Shown here: positions 47,141-60,282 of the stretch, one piece after another
Position numbering within the stretch: position 1 is the first letter of the stretch
Layout of the letters: every line of letters starts with the position of its first letter
NCBI RefSeq assembly: GCF_029227915.1
Contig: NC_079875.1
Coordinates: 31,625,501 to 31,689,500 of the forward strand
DNA from: Hydractinia symbiolongicarpus
Taxonomy: Eukaryota > Cnidaria > Hydrozoa > Anthoathecata > Hydractiniidae
DNA: 64,000 bases
Direction: 5' to 3'
Program-made: the position numbers and the translations under genes
Notes under the pieces: model-generated
What the model saw: only the letters and a program-made list of their open reading frames with translations
What the model was told of the DNA's origin: nothing
The model's database searches: none

Positions 47141-50100
47141 ATGGTAACCACAATGTCTTATGCCATAATATTAATAACATCACTAATTACTTTATGTATT
47201 GATTTTAACGATAGCATTGAGACCATTGAAATAAATGGAACGATTGTAAAAGGTGACAGAAGCTATAGTTACGTTATTAAAAGAGGTAAAGCAAGAGTCT
47301 CCTATTATAACAATACGTGTGCTACATTTAATATTATTTTGCAAAGTGGCGACGTGGAAACCAACCCAGGGCCCAAACCCCAAGCAACTAAGTGCATTAA
47401 ATGTAGAGCAACTATCAGACGAAATCAAAAGCAGCTCGCCTGTGAAATGTGTTTTAATCGAACTCATGCAAAATGTGCCGATACCAACTTGACACATTCC
47501 ATAATGAATTGTATTCCGGTAAAGTGGACATGTACTGACTGTACACACTTATTAATGCCGTTTGCGCGAGAGAATGATTTGAATTCAACTATTTCATCAA
47601 CTATTTCAGGTGCAACATACAGCAGTCATCAACACGCATTGCATGAACATTATCAAAAATTGAGAGTACTGCAGATAAACACACAATCGATGACATCTAA
47701 TTTTAACGATTTACTGGTATTATTGGATGACCACCCATTCGACATTGTTTGCTTATCCGAAACATGGCTAAAAAATAATGCTAATTTATTGGAATACGTC
47801 CGTATACCTGGTTACTCAATGGAATATGTGAATAGAGACCAAATTCGAGGAGGGGGTGTTGGAATTTATGTGAACAGTTTGATCAAATATCGCATTAGAA
47901 AGGATATTAATGATATGTACGAAAATTTAGAGCATATATGGATCGAGGTAGATGGCCGAAACAAGCATAGTAAACTGCTTCTTGGGGTCATATACCGCTC
48001 GGAAAGAATCATCTCCTTTTCTGACTGGTTAACTAAATTTGAAGATTTGATAACTTATATCCAAACAACATGGGATGGCCTGCTACTTATAACAGGGGAC
48101 ATAAACATAAATCTTCTCAAACCAGAATGTTGCCAAGTAAGACAGTACAACAATATTTTATCTGCATTCAACCTTAAACAGATAGTATCAAAGCCAACCA
48201 GGACGACTCCTTTAAGCGCAACATTGATCGATCATATGATAATTAACAATAATACCAAAATCGCACATACTGATGTATTACCATGCGAAACTATTAGTGA
48301 CCATGATGGACCTTACGCTATCATCAACATTAAATACGATAAGTTTAAACCTCGATATAAAATGATAAGAGATGAAAGGCAGTTTGATAGGGAATCTTTT
48401 GTGTCGGATTTCTCGAACCTATCAGTTATATACGCTATAGATGATCCAGAAGAAAAAGTGGAGATACTTCACAAGTTCATGCAAGATTGCATTGATAGAC
48501 ATGCCCCGTTAAGAAGAACAAAAATAACAAGACCACCATCTCCATGGATTCATACTTTAAACATAAAAAGTGACCAAACGAAGCGAAATAAACTTCGAAA
48601 ACTTGCTCATGAAACTAACGATCAAATGATATGGAACGAATTTCGACAACTTAAAAACTCTGTTAAGAAAAAGATCAAGAAAGCTAAAGTTTCCTTTTAT
48701 AGAAAAGCACTTAGTTCTAAAAACTCGAAAGAAGTGTGGAACACTATCAATCGAATTTTACATCCTCCTTCGAAGCCTCTTCATTTTGACGCTGATAGTG
48801 TAAACACTTTTTTTGCCGGAACAGCTGAGCGAGTTACTGGATCAATTCCAAAATCTGAAATTGATTTAAAGGAAGTACTCCAAACATTACCACCATCGAC
48901 TTCCAAAATGTTTCAACTCAGACATGTTAAGTATGAGGAGGTACTTAAAGAACTTAAAGGACTACGTAACGATATATCAACTGGGTTTGATGATATACCA
49001 GTGAAATATGTTAAATTACTAGCAAATGAAATTTCTTCTGTTCTAACACATATTATAAATACGTGCATTGAGAAAAAATGCTTCCCGTGTCAATGGAAAG
49101 TGGCAAGAGTCGCACCTATTCCAAAAGTGAATGTTCCTACATCAATAAAAGAACTACGACCGATCTCCATCCTTCCTATTTTATCCAAAGTATTTGAACG
49201 TCTTATCCTTACACAAATGATAATCTTTATCGATGAGAAATCTTTATTCCGAAACGATGTCCGGGTACCGAAAAGGACACTCCTCGACTACTTTGTTGAT
49301 GAAACTTAGAACGGATATCAAAGAAGCAATGAGTAAAAACGAAATCAGTCTTGTAGTATTAGCTGACTTTTTGAAAGCCTTTGATACTGTTCAATATGAA
49401 ACTACAATGAGGAAACTCAACCAAATCGGTTTTTCCAAAGAGTTTGTTGAACTAATTTTGAGTTACTTGTGTGGCAGAAAACAAATTGTGCGAATTAATG
49501 ATAAGACCTCTGAATTTTGTAACGTCACATCTGGTGTGCCGCAAGGGTCAATATTAGGCCCTGTTATTTTCAATTTATACGTCACTGACCTGGAAATGAA
49601 TTTGACAATGAGTACGTTACAGTATGCTGACGACACCACTTTGTTTACGTCCACAAAATTAAATAATCTTGCGAAGGCAAAGGAACAAATAAACGGAGAT
49701 ATAAGTCAACTTCAAAGATGGTCTACAAATAACAATCTTGTTCTGAACAAGGAAAAAACAAAGTTAATGGTGTTTTCAACATCACAAATGTCAAAACGAC
49801 ACAATCTTAACGACCTCGATTGTACTGATATCAAACTGGATGACTTCCAGATTGAAAGAGTTCCAACATGGTCTGTATTGGGTGTTAAATTAGATGAACA
49901 CCTAAGTTGGAATGATCATGTACAGAGTGTAGTATCGTGTTGTCATGGCATCTTATCTATATTACGTAAACTAAAACGCATGGCACCATTTAAGTTACGA
50001 AAACAATTAGCTGAAATGCTAGTCTTGTCAAAATTAGACTTTAACGACACTGTTTATATTCCATTAACAGCCATCCAAATTCGAAAGCTGCATAAAGTGA

Positions 50101-50447
50101 TGATATGTGCAGCCAGCTTTGTATGGAATAAGTACAGCCATACTGAAGATATAACACGTTTAGGTTGGTTACCTATTAAACAAAGACGAGAATGGCATTT
50201 GATGATCACAGCCTTTAAAAGTGTTCATCAGAATAATTGGCCAAAGTATTTGAAAAATGAAATTGTTGTTCACAAAAGAACTCTTCGAAATGCTGACGAA
50301 ATTCGATTAAAGACATCACTTCGCAAAAACACTTTCGAAGATGTAACAACTACGTCTTTCAATCGACTTCCTAAAGACATTCGCTCGATTAAAAAGCTGA
50401 TAACATTTAAAAGAGAGACAAAATTATTTTTACTGAAAGAAATTTAA
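47141..50447 (+). pseudogene. LINE polyprotein: 2A, PHD, endonuclease and RT, one frameshift
   Basis: The start at 47141 has a good context (CACCATGG). Residues about 5-20 are hydrophobic. Residues 70-78 are the 2A motif GDVETNPGP. Residues about 85-134 form a Cys-rich PHD-like finger (CIKC, CEMC, H, WTCTDC). The endonuclease runs from about residue 174 (LRVLQINTQS, LSETWL, LLITGDININ, SDHDG). RT follows with LRPISILPILSKVFERL, LADFLKAFDTV, PQGSILGPVIF and the catalytic QYADDTTLF. A single shift between about 49245 and 49260 moves the frame; the second frame then stays open to 50447. Otherwise no stops, so the copy is recent. It belongs to APE-type non-LTR elements of the CR1 group. Confidence 0.88.
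47348..47374 (+). other. 2A ribosome-skipping motif
   Basis: Codons read G-D-V-E-T-N-P-G-P, an exact match to the D-[VI]-E-x-N-P-G-P 2A consensus. The nascent chain is released after Gly and translation resumes at Pro. The upstream peptide begins with a hydrophobic segment, as described for 2A sequences in some invertebrate non-LTR elements. Confidence 0.9.
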
Positions 50448-50732
50448 GTAAATTTTTGTGGATCATTCTGTTGTTATGCGTTAATTGACTTTTCCTTACT
50501 CAAATCGCGCACTTTCTCTTCTGTGTTTTTGTTTTTGTTTTTGTTTTCTCGTCCGTTTCTTTTAACAATATTATTATTAGTATTTTTTTTAATATATATT
50601 AGAAATTTCTTTTAATGTAAGCATAATGTATATATATACATATATTTTAAATTTTATTAATCTCCTTGTTTAAAATTTTCTGGATGAAGAGCTATGTATA
50701 TTTGTATATGGATATGCCAGAATATAGTCTTT

Positions 50733-50761
50733 TAATAATAATAATAATAATAATAATAATA
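50733..50761. repeat. (AAT)n microsatellite, LINE tail
   Basis: Uninterrupted AAT units mark the 3' junction of the LINE with the flanking coding-like sequence. Confidence 0.9.
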
Positions 50762-53700
50762 GTCAGTCCTTTAACAACAACGAAAGTGGCTATTCAAGCT
50801 TAAACGAAATTTCTGATTTGAAGAACACCCCAACAGATCTTTTGAATTTTGTTGACGAAAATGAGCAATTAAGCATCACTCGTAGCGGGATATCCGAAAA
50901 CAACCTACATTCCACACCAAATGTAAAATGCAAACAAAAATCGTGTGTATTTGTTCCAATGGATGAGGGATTTGAACAAATGAAAATACTATTTCAAAAT
51001 CATTTCGACATGGAAATACTTCAGTATAATCTATTTCAAAAAAACATCAAGCGATTTATAAATACAAACAAAAAATGGAGCAGAAATAATGCAAGAAACA
51101 AAAACCAATACTATAGTTTTTTCTCTCCTACTAATTAGAAAAAACTCCAAGATAAAGAAAAATTCAAACATTCACTAATTTGTGACGAATGCACCTTAAA
51201 TCATGCGGAAATGCAATCCTTATTCCCATCAAGCACAAAGAGATTTTGCCAAGCAAGAAAGGAAAACATATCCTACACTACAAATGAAATGAAAAAAAAT
51301 ACACCCCAAAAAAACACTCACAGACTGCACAAATACAATCTATGCTGCTATTAATTTTGGATTTGAGAAGAAATTTGGAGTTAATTTTTCAAAAGGCTTG
51401 GCTAGTGTAAAAGAATTGAATCTTCAAGAAAGACCAACTACTTATGAGAAAAAAAAAGAAAAAAAGAGCTCAAGTTAAAAACGTTATCAATTCCTTGCAG
51501 AAAAATTTGGATGAAACAGCAGTTGATAGGTAAGGTTACAGCTTCTTAGCAACAATAACGGAAAAGCTTCATATATAATATATACAATAGAAGTGAAATA
51601 TTGACCAATATAAAATACCAAAACATAATGTAAAACAAGTTTTAAAAATTAACAAAAAGCTTTTGTGCTATGCCAAGATCAGTTAAGCTAAAATCTTTCA
51701 TAATATTACAATATATATTGTGAAAAATTGTAAAAATACTTATAACACTAAAAATTACGTTGAGCAGATTTTTTGGTGGATAAGCGTCTGATAGAAGCAA
51801 TTTCTGAATGAAGCTTTGGTGAAAAAAAATGCTATAAAAGCTTAATAAACTTTTGTACAAATTTTGATTTAAAAGTTACTAACTTTCAAACAACCAAGAA
51901 ATATGAATGAATACAATTTAAGTTGTTACAATAATTTGTGTTACCTATAAAATAATATATTACTTATGTATTTAGGTGTTTTGGTATGCGTCAATCTTTA
52001 AAACGTTGGGATAAATCAATAAAAATACAGTCATTTGAAACTGTTGATACAGCAAAAGAAAGAACAAAAGAGGTGAAGAAAAAAATTGAAACTGGTCAAC
52101 AAACTCTGAAAAATCACGTAGGAAATCACAAAAGCTATTCTTGGGATAAAAGTGGTCTTGAGGAAGAGGTAAATTGGTTTAAATTCAATTCTGGAGATTG
52201 ATAAGAAAAGCAAATTTTCGAGTGAATTTATTTCAACTGACTTTTTAATTACAGGCAAAGTTATGGGATTCTAATACAGAAGTTAACTGGGCAGAAATTG
52301 GTAGAAAATACAAAATATTAAATAAAAGTGGCAAGTTTGCTCAAAATGGTGGTCAAATAGCGAAAGAGTACCTCCTATACAAAGCGAAAAATGGGTTTAA
52401 ATTAACGTGTAAAGGCAAAGATGAGAAAAAAGATATCGTTAGAAGAAGATTAAAAAGAGTTGCAAATACAACGGTTCCAAATGACATCAGTGCAAAAAAG
52501 GTAATTCTTACTTTTAAACAACAATATGCCAGTTTATATAATATATATAGTATATACAAAGGTGAAAAAACTGCTGGATGATGAGATAGCAGCAGGAAAA
52601 GTCTTAATTGGCCATTTAGTCAACCCGAAAACATACACTAGATTTTCAATAAAAGATGGAGTGGCTAGTTCAACAGAATTCACAGTGGAAGGACGTAAAC
52701 ACACATTGCATGAGATACGCAATAAACTGCTGCTGAAGCACAAAAAATATATGAGATCACAGCCTGACAGTTATTATGAAAGTTTGTCTGAAAAAGATAT
52801 AAATGAACGCTTATTGTTATTACAAGAGCAGAGTGCGGACCACTCAAATCTGAAAATGAAGCTGAAACAATACGAGTGCACAAGAAATTTACAAATTTGG
52901 CACGATGCTTCCACTATTGCTAACCACAGCCACATTTTGTTTGCTGTGAATGTTTTATATGACACTGCAGTATTCTATACTGATAAGGAGTACTTGCAGA
53001 TTTATGGAAACAAGGTAGATGTACAAAGTGAAATAGAGAGTCCAGAGTTGTACATAATTGGGCGATGTAAATCTTCTGATGAGCAACTAGGTTATGTTGA
53101 CACAAGGGTGGAATGCTTACAAGACCTAAATATTCCAATAACTACTGATGAAGGAGTCACCATTTATGACAAAATGAGATTGTTCCATGGTAATGGACCA
53201 GCAGCACAACTCGAAGGAGGTAATCAAAAAGGTGGACATTATTTTTGTCCAACGTGTGACGTATTTCTATACCAAACGGATGATATAACTTATAGTTATC
53301 AGCTTAAATCAAACTCACTGCAAGAAATACAGCATAAAGTTATAAGTGGAAAATATGGACTGATAAACAGTAATAAAGGTAAACTAAAACCCTTTGCTGC
53401 CTTGTCAACTAAGGAACTTCAGGAGGAATTGAACTCAAGAAAAATATCCACTAATGCAACAACGAAAATAAATCTTGCTAAAGAACTAAAACAACACTTA
53501 AAGGGTACTACAAGAGTACCAATTCTTTTAAAAAATAATCCAACTAGTGACCTATCAAGTCTGAACCTGGAAAAATACGAGATCGCTATGCTGGAGCCCA
53601 TGCACGACATTGGGGGCCATATAACTAATCTTTTTGAGGAGCTACCTCACCATTTGACAAAGGCTGACAAGGAAAAATTTGACGAAGCATTTGAGATTAG

Positions 53701-55188
53701 TCATAAACAAAAAGAAACACAACGGAATTGTGATAAACGCAAATCACTATTGGCAATAATTGTAACCCTTGACGGTAAAATAAATAATAAAGCTATATGC
53801 CTGCTCAAAACATTGGCAGATATACAAAGAATACGTTACTTGAACGAATTGAAAAGAAATTCACAGGAAATATTGCGATTACATAATGCTTGTTTCAAAC
53901 ATGCAATTTTACTGAAAGAAGTCATTGGTTTTAATCTGAAAAAAATTACTAGGGAAAAGTTGTATGGCAAATATATGCACAATTTAATAGTACACTCTCC
54001 AATTCAATATCGTCTAATCAATGGACAATCAATTAATTGTGAAGGTGAAGAACGTTTTTTTAACACAATTAAACAGACTACTGGTACTACAAGTTCTAAC
54101 AGACCAGGTCACATTATTGGCAACATTATAACAAGGCATCAGATAGAGTCGCGATGCAAAGAATCATACAACCTTAACAATGAAAACATTCAAGTAAATC
54201 GAGATATACAACAACTAAATGAGATCATTGAACGATATCAATATAATACCGTTTTCACATATGATTACATAAAAAAGAATGGTGCTGAATGGCAGTCCCA
54301 TTTAGAAAGAATTTCCGACTTTCTTTATGCTGGTGAGAAAGTGTGGTGGAAGAGCACTGAATTTGGTGTTGAATTTCTAGATAAATGTAGGCATGAAAAA
54401 TATCCGCAACTACCTAAAGTTTATCACTTTCGATCAATAACAATTCCACAAATTGAACAAAAGCTGGAAGGTAAAAAGAAAAGGAAAAACTGATAAATGA
54501 AAACATAGTCATACCCATTCATCAAATTTACACTGAGAATGAAGATGGAAAAAGCATATCAGCCACAAACTATTTATGTCCATATATCATAGATCAAACA
54601 ACCATTCTAAAAGGTCACACTAGTGAAAATGAAAATGAAAAAAAAATTGAGCCTGAATTTGAAGAGTTGGATGATAAATGCTTGGATATACAAGAGAAAA
54701 AAGATGACATTCCTACAGATACTGATATGAACCTGGAAAAAGAAGAGGCTATTGACTTTGAATGTAGCAGTCATTGTAATCAATATACAGTTCAACAGCA
54801 AATAAAGATAAAAACAAAAGAAGAAGGTGAAAATATTGTGAAGACTTTGTTAACAAATGAGGGAAAAATGATACAACATATCTTAGGAAAAAATTCAGAC
54901 ACACTGCAAAAACATGACAAGTTGAAGCACGACATCAAACGAAATTATAAAAAAGCTCCAAGAAATAAAATACTAGATTTACTCGTACCTCTGCAGACTA
55001 GTGTTGTGAAAATAGTAAGCGAATTGGAAAGAGATGTCGAAAGCTGGGAAAGAACATACTTCATAGAAAATAACTCAAGTGCACCTACTGAAGACGACCG
55101 TATAAAAAATTATGATATCTGGAATAAAATAAAGCGTATTAAAATGGGAAAAAACTTGATAAAAAATTATTGGAAGATTAATTTTTAA
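50762..55188 (+). pseudogene. Transposase-like multi-exon gene with SAP-like and CxxC segments
   Basis: Pieces in order: 50762-51138 (ends in TAG), frame-broken coding at 51139-51530, exons at about 51975-52168, 52257-52500 and 52560-54480, and a frame-shifted end to 55188. Junctions 51530/51975, 52168/52257 and 52500/52560 keep phase. Landmarks are NWAEIGRKYKI (a helix-turn-helix-like lead), LQIWHDASTIANHSHI, LFHGNGPAAQLEGGNQKGG followed by FCPTC, LSTKELQEELNSRKI (SAP-like), EPMHDIGGHITNLFEELPHHL and CEGEERFFNTIKQTTG. It resembles a protein group common in cnidarian genomes that I take, by inference, to be a DDE-type transposase. The usual Asp of F-H-G-D-G-P is Asn. Shifts in A-runs show decay, and the 5' end is cut by the LINE. 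Confidence 0.6.
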
Positions 55189-55388
55189 GACATATTAAGT
55201 TTGTAAGTTTTTAGCAAGCTAGTTAAAGCTTCAAGGTGTTACTCACAAAATTAAAGAAAATAGGAAAAAATTAGCCAAATATATATTGTTGCTTTCAAGC
55301 AGTTGTGTGCAGTTGTTAGTTAGGTCTCACCCCCACAACTAGGGTATATACTTGAAACTATATCCAACTAGCTAGGTTGTATATAATT

Positions 55389-55406
55389 ATATATATATAT
55401 ATATAT
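55389..55406. repeat. (TA)n microsatellite
   Basis: About nine TA units within a longer AT-only stretch. Confidence 0.85.
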
Positions 55407-55614
55407 TATTTCTTTAAACTATTTGCTACTCCTCAGTGGTATAATTTGGACTACATCCACTTGTGCTTTATTTCGTTTGAGAAGAAGACTACTGTAGCTA
55501 GCTCATCATTTCTCCTAAAAACGAAAAAAGTAGCCCCTAAAATTCTGTAGTATTTACTTGAAAGACTTTTTATTCTAATTATATGAATTTTAGAAGAAGA
55601 TATTCATTATTTAC

Positions 55615-55800
55615 CTGAAATAAAAAAGTTTTAATCCACACGCTATCATCAAACACTCTGGAAATGTTTTTGCTTTCGCCAACGGCCAATATTGATATAT
55701 ATTTGTAAGCCTCTGATTGGTTTAAATATTTATTGCGCGACTTGCCCAAAGTAGCATTTCCTAGATCGCGGTGGAAAAAAAGACAAGCCTTAGCCGACAT
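55615..55800 (-). CDS. Candidate coding exon, function unknown
   Basis: An ATG at 55800 opens 62 codons that end at CAG|GTAAAT at 55615 (starts MSAKACLFFHRDL, ends SVWIKTFLFQ). Base use is more balanced than the surroundings. A following exon was not found, and the pyrimidine-rich TTTTTTATTTCAG just before the GT could instead be an acceptor. A (CAA)n run lies at 55819-55843. Confidence 0.3.
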
Positions 55801-55843
55801 GAGTCCCGCTATGTGTTCAAAACAACAACAACAACAACAACAA

Positions 55844-57765
55844 TAAGAATATATATAAAGCTGAAAAAGTATTAAAACAATAAGCAAATCTGACCTCTGC
55901 TAAACTTTAGTCGTTCTTATAAAAAACATTTATTGACTTAACATATCACTATATTAGATTACATTACTATGACGACTTTTTACACAAAATGAAAATTTTG
56001 ACTTTGATTGGAATGTTTGTAGAATTTTTCATTACTTTTTTACGAAGTGTGATGACAGTTTTTTACATCAAAGATTTTTAGAAATTTGATGATGATGAAC
56101 AGTATTACAATATTAACATGGCATGCTTTCCGTAATTAAAAATTCTTATTTCTATATCTTATAAAAACATACTTCCCAAGCGTAAGTTTAATGGTTCTTC
56201 GGTTTTATTGTAACTACCTATTAAGGAATTAATAATGACATTGTATCTTGCTCATGTAGGGAATTCATACCACAGTTACTGATGTCCCATGACTTTTTAA
56301 GAAAAGAAATTAATTAACCAGAATGATTTTATTTTTTTTCCACGCCTAGTCGAGATAAGCCATGTTGAGCGAGAGGAAAGAGTTTCTGACGATGAGAAAA
56401 AGTAACATGACTGGGTAAAAAGTTTATAGTAGCCGATGGTAAGTTGCGTTTTTACTGATTTATTATCTATTTTTTCATTTACCTGATCCAAAGAACGGTG
56501 CATCTGTTTTTAATTTATTTATAGAATGACAAAAGAAACTTCAGAAGCAAAGTCGAATTTTTACAATTCGAACAATCTTACAATCTTACCAGCATTTCCG
56601 GAAAGGCGGAAAAAGCAATTGTGGGAGCCCATAAGAGGTTGGAATTGACGATCTGGATTGCTGTGCGTGATTTTTTTTCCTTTAAAATATATTACGTATC
56701 GTGTGCTATAAAGCCGTGTACGCCCGCTACCCGCTAAAGAGCAAATTGCAATACACTCAAACATATAATTACCCGCGTATTTATTTTCCCGCAACAAACC
56801 TTTAGGACAGATTTAAGTATTGCGCGCTCCTTGCAGGCTGTGTAGAATTGAATCATTATGTACCGTTTTTATGGCTGTCAAATACTTGACCCCCTTCATT
56901 AAATGCCAACCTGCATTTCAACTCCAGAACAATTGTGCATATGACTGGTCCTACAAAAATGAAAAAGTTACTTTGGATATTCGCTTATTTATTTATGAAA
57001 AATAATATTCCGCGCACAAAAATTATAATTAATGAAAGTATCCCGCTTTTCTTAACATTATCGACACACTGGTAGAACTCCTCTTATAAATTTTTTACTA
57101 TTTTTAACCTTGCGGAGGTTTAAGTGTGTCTTAAAAATTTCCACTATATATCTTGTTACGACAAACAATGCTTGATTAACCATTTTATCGACTTTGTTTG
57201 TTCTATGCTTGTTCACAGTACTTCTTTATCAAAGAATCACTAAACAAACACAGTATCTTACTCAGGTACGATAGGAAATGTTGCAGCTAGACACAAACCA
57301 AGCTGTATTTATCTTAAAACAGACACATAAAAAAATTTTTCGAACAATTCTTCAAGCAATTGATTTCTGTTCAACGAATTTCTATCTTTCAGTGCCGTTT
57401 TATAAATTATTTTGTTAGCAGGTATAATAATTGCAACTACTTAAAAAACAAAACTTACATCAACCTTCAATTTTAAAACACGCCAGTTCGGTTTTAATTC
57501 TCGGCTAATTTGTACGAAATCTGTTTTTAGGATTTAGGATTTATCAAAAACATTTTGTTGTTGGGTAAGCGGAGCGGTAAGAAAATAAAGAAATGCCAGA
57601 ACTCAAACGAAGCAGTAATTATTTTTAAAAAGCCAGTTAGATTTTGAACCAGTTTTCTGTTTTTGTATATCATTAGTGCTTTTTTATGGAACCCGTTTTG
57701 TCACTGAGTGCACTATTAAAGCTTGCAGTTAGTAAAAATCTGAAACACAAAGTAAAGTCGTGTCT
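55844..57765. other. No supported gene
   Basis: AT-rich sequence with several short ORFs (56297-56503, 56561-56797, 56820-57005) that show no domain, no splice context and no repeat relation I can recognise. Confidence 0.35.
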
Positions 57766-57963
57766 TCATGTCCAAGTCATATTTCGTAAGGTTTCATAAA
57801 ACGCAGAAAGACTTAGCATGTGCTTATCCTTTAAGAAAATATGCTCTTTCGTTTTCGTAACGTAACTGGTGAGATATGACAGCAACCTATTTCCGTCATT
57901 GCATAATTGTACATCCGTTTTGCAGCGGAATTGATCTGACATGAAAACGTTTGATGTTAACAT
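57766..57963 (-). pseudogene. Possible helicase-type mobile element fragment
   Basis: The minus frame reads SDQFRCKTDVQLCNDGNRLL, SYLTSYVTKTKEHI and LSAFYETLRNMTWT. The FRC-x-DVQ...YLTSYVTK pattern resembles the region ahead of the Pif1-like helicase in Helitron or related replicative elements. It is short, without flanking matches, so the identification is weak. Confidence 0.3.
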
Positions 57964-60282
57964 TTTAAAATCTTTTATGGATGCTTTACTTTTTTAAAGC
58001 ATTATTAGGTGAGAAGAAATTGTTTGTTTTTTAAATGTGAAAATGTGTTGTTTCTTCTCAATAAAAATATTTTTTTCTGTGTAACATTTGCGCAATTCTT
58101 AATCTGTAAACTTTATTGATCTTGTATTTATTTAGATAAAAATATGAAACAAACAAATATCGTGACATCAAAGATCCGATCATGGTGTCAATACGTGTAT
58201 CTGCAAGTATAATATGTTACGATTACAATTTTATATCAAGAATTATGGGTACAAGAAACTAGATGTCAACCAGTAAGAAGATTTGTGCAAGCGTTACATT
58301 ACGACGGAGTTTTTGAATGCAAGATCTATTCATGGCGTATTAAACAGCGATGAATTTGTTAAGCTGTTTCAGAGTCTTCACTTTACGATTATAACCTGAT
58401 TTGATGGAAGTGCTCTGTGTTGTTTGATGCACACTCGTTTATCAAAGGCAAAGCGATATCAAGTCCTGCTTGCCGAATGATAATTGTGCGAAATAATTCA
58501 GATTCAAGTCATTATTGCTTCGCTTACACCATAAGTCATGACGATATTTCAATAGAGTTTTGGTGTTAGAAAAACAGTTCTCGATTATTCTGATGACACT
58601 GAAACATTTTACCATGACAAATGGTTTGGTCACGCTTTGTAATAAACATCAACAAGTAACGCAATTGCTCTCCACAAGTTTAAAATAAGTGTCTGTCTGG
58701 GACAAAAAAGTGAATGTGTTTTTTTGTTCGAATCGAAGTTTTTGTCCCAAACGAAATAAAAATTTGTGTAATAATTCTTTATTAGGAGAGCACTTCGTGT
58801 TTTTGTTTACTATGCTCTTCAAACTTATTTTGCAAAAAGATTTTTTAAAAGACTTCTTTGTTTACACAATTAGTAAATCTTGTTTGAGCATTAACTAACT
58901 AATTATTATATGTTATAAGTCATAAGCAAATTTGTCCACGTGACATACAACTAGTAATTTATTACATGTTAGGAAATATATTTTACAGATATGCTTAATT
59001 TTCGAAAACAGCATCCGTGAACTGGAATGATTGACAATCTGATAAGAGCGTCTTTTTGCAGTAAAAATTGCAGCGAACATAAAATAAACAACGCTTGACG
59101 CGCAGACTGCAATCCACAAACATGTAATGTAGTAAGTAAGTAAAAATGGGATAAAGAAAAAAAGCCCTGGGATCGAGGTTGCTCACAATTTGCATTATTC
59201 TATGTTTATAAACGCTGAAACAAAAAATCTAAAAAATATGTGCAAATAAGTATGTGCAACAAAAAAAATGATAAAAAAATATGAAATATAAATGGAAAAT
59301 GTCCAAAAAAATCAAAGACGTAAAACAAGCGTTACGTAAAAGCGGAATACGCTAAAACTATATAATTGGTTTATCATTCCAGAAGTACACCAGGGAAAAA
59401 GGGAAACCAAACGTTAAAAAATACAACATTTTTCGTTAATTCATATACAATCAGCTATTCAATCTATTGCATACGCCTGCAATTCCAAAGTTATACTTAA
59501 AATATAACAAATTGTAATTAGTAGCTGAAACACATAAAAGAGAAATATAAACATTTGAATCATTTGGTATATTGTATATCTACTAAAATATTTTATCCAA
59601 AATATTAAAAGAACAGAGCCAAACTTATAATCAAGGTTTTAGGTTTTTGATAAGGACATCAACACTGAATCACACAGTCTGTAGTGTTAAAAACAGTAAA
59701 TGCTATCCTCATTTTTCTCAATATTTTCTTAGCATGACTATGGCCTAAAAACATATAATAACTTAATAAAGAAAAACATGCTATAAGTTACTATAGCTAG
59801 TTAATGGCAATTCGGCTACATGTAACGGCCCATTGCTTGGACAAAAAAAAGTTCAGTTCGTTTGAGATACAATAAAAAAGTAAACTTCTAATCAATTTTG
59901 TGCGTCATACAAATGTTCATATTTCAAGACAATTAATTGTTACGTGGTGTCATTCGTAAAGAGTGAGCCAATGACATAAATTTTTAGGACTTACGTACAG
60001 GGCACTTTGGTTCACATTTTTTAAGATTATACTACACATACTTGAGAACATCTGCAGGAAAATGCATTGCACCTCATATGGCTAATATGGAAGATTTCTT
60101 CCTAAAAAGCATCACAAACCTTTTTCATGTGAATTACTTTTACATTAACAAAAATTTAAAATTTGAAGATAAAATTCAGCGATTTTGTCATTCATTAGTT
60201 TTCAAATTTCTTGCTGGAAATTTTTAAGGTTTAAAACCCATGTCTCACAGTAACTTTTTCGTTCTTATTAAAATATTATAAA
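57964..60282. other. No supported gene
   Basis: AT-rich. A 20-codon coding-like fragment near 58285-58348 and a short GTAAGTAAGTAA run near 59134 were the only local features noted. Nothing can be assigned. Confidence 0.35.

Larger units (their letters stand above)
47141..50761 (+). mobile_element. CR1-like LINE retrotransposon, nearly full length
   Basis: Contains 5' coding, a PHD-like finger, apurinic-type endonuclease, reverse transcriptase, a 3' UTR (50448-50732) and an (AAT)n tail at 50733-50761, the microsatellite-like 3' end common in this group. The 5' boundary is not defined; the frame is open back to about 46964. Target duplication was not recognised. Confidence 0.85.
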
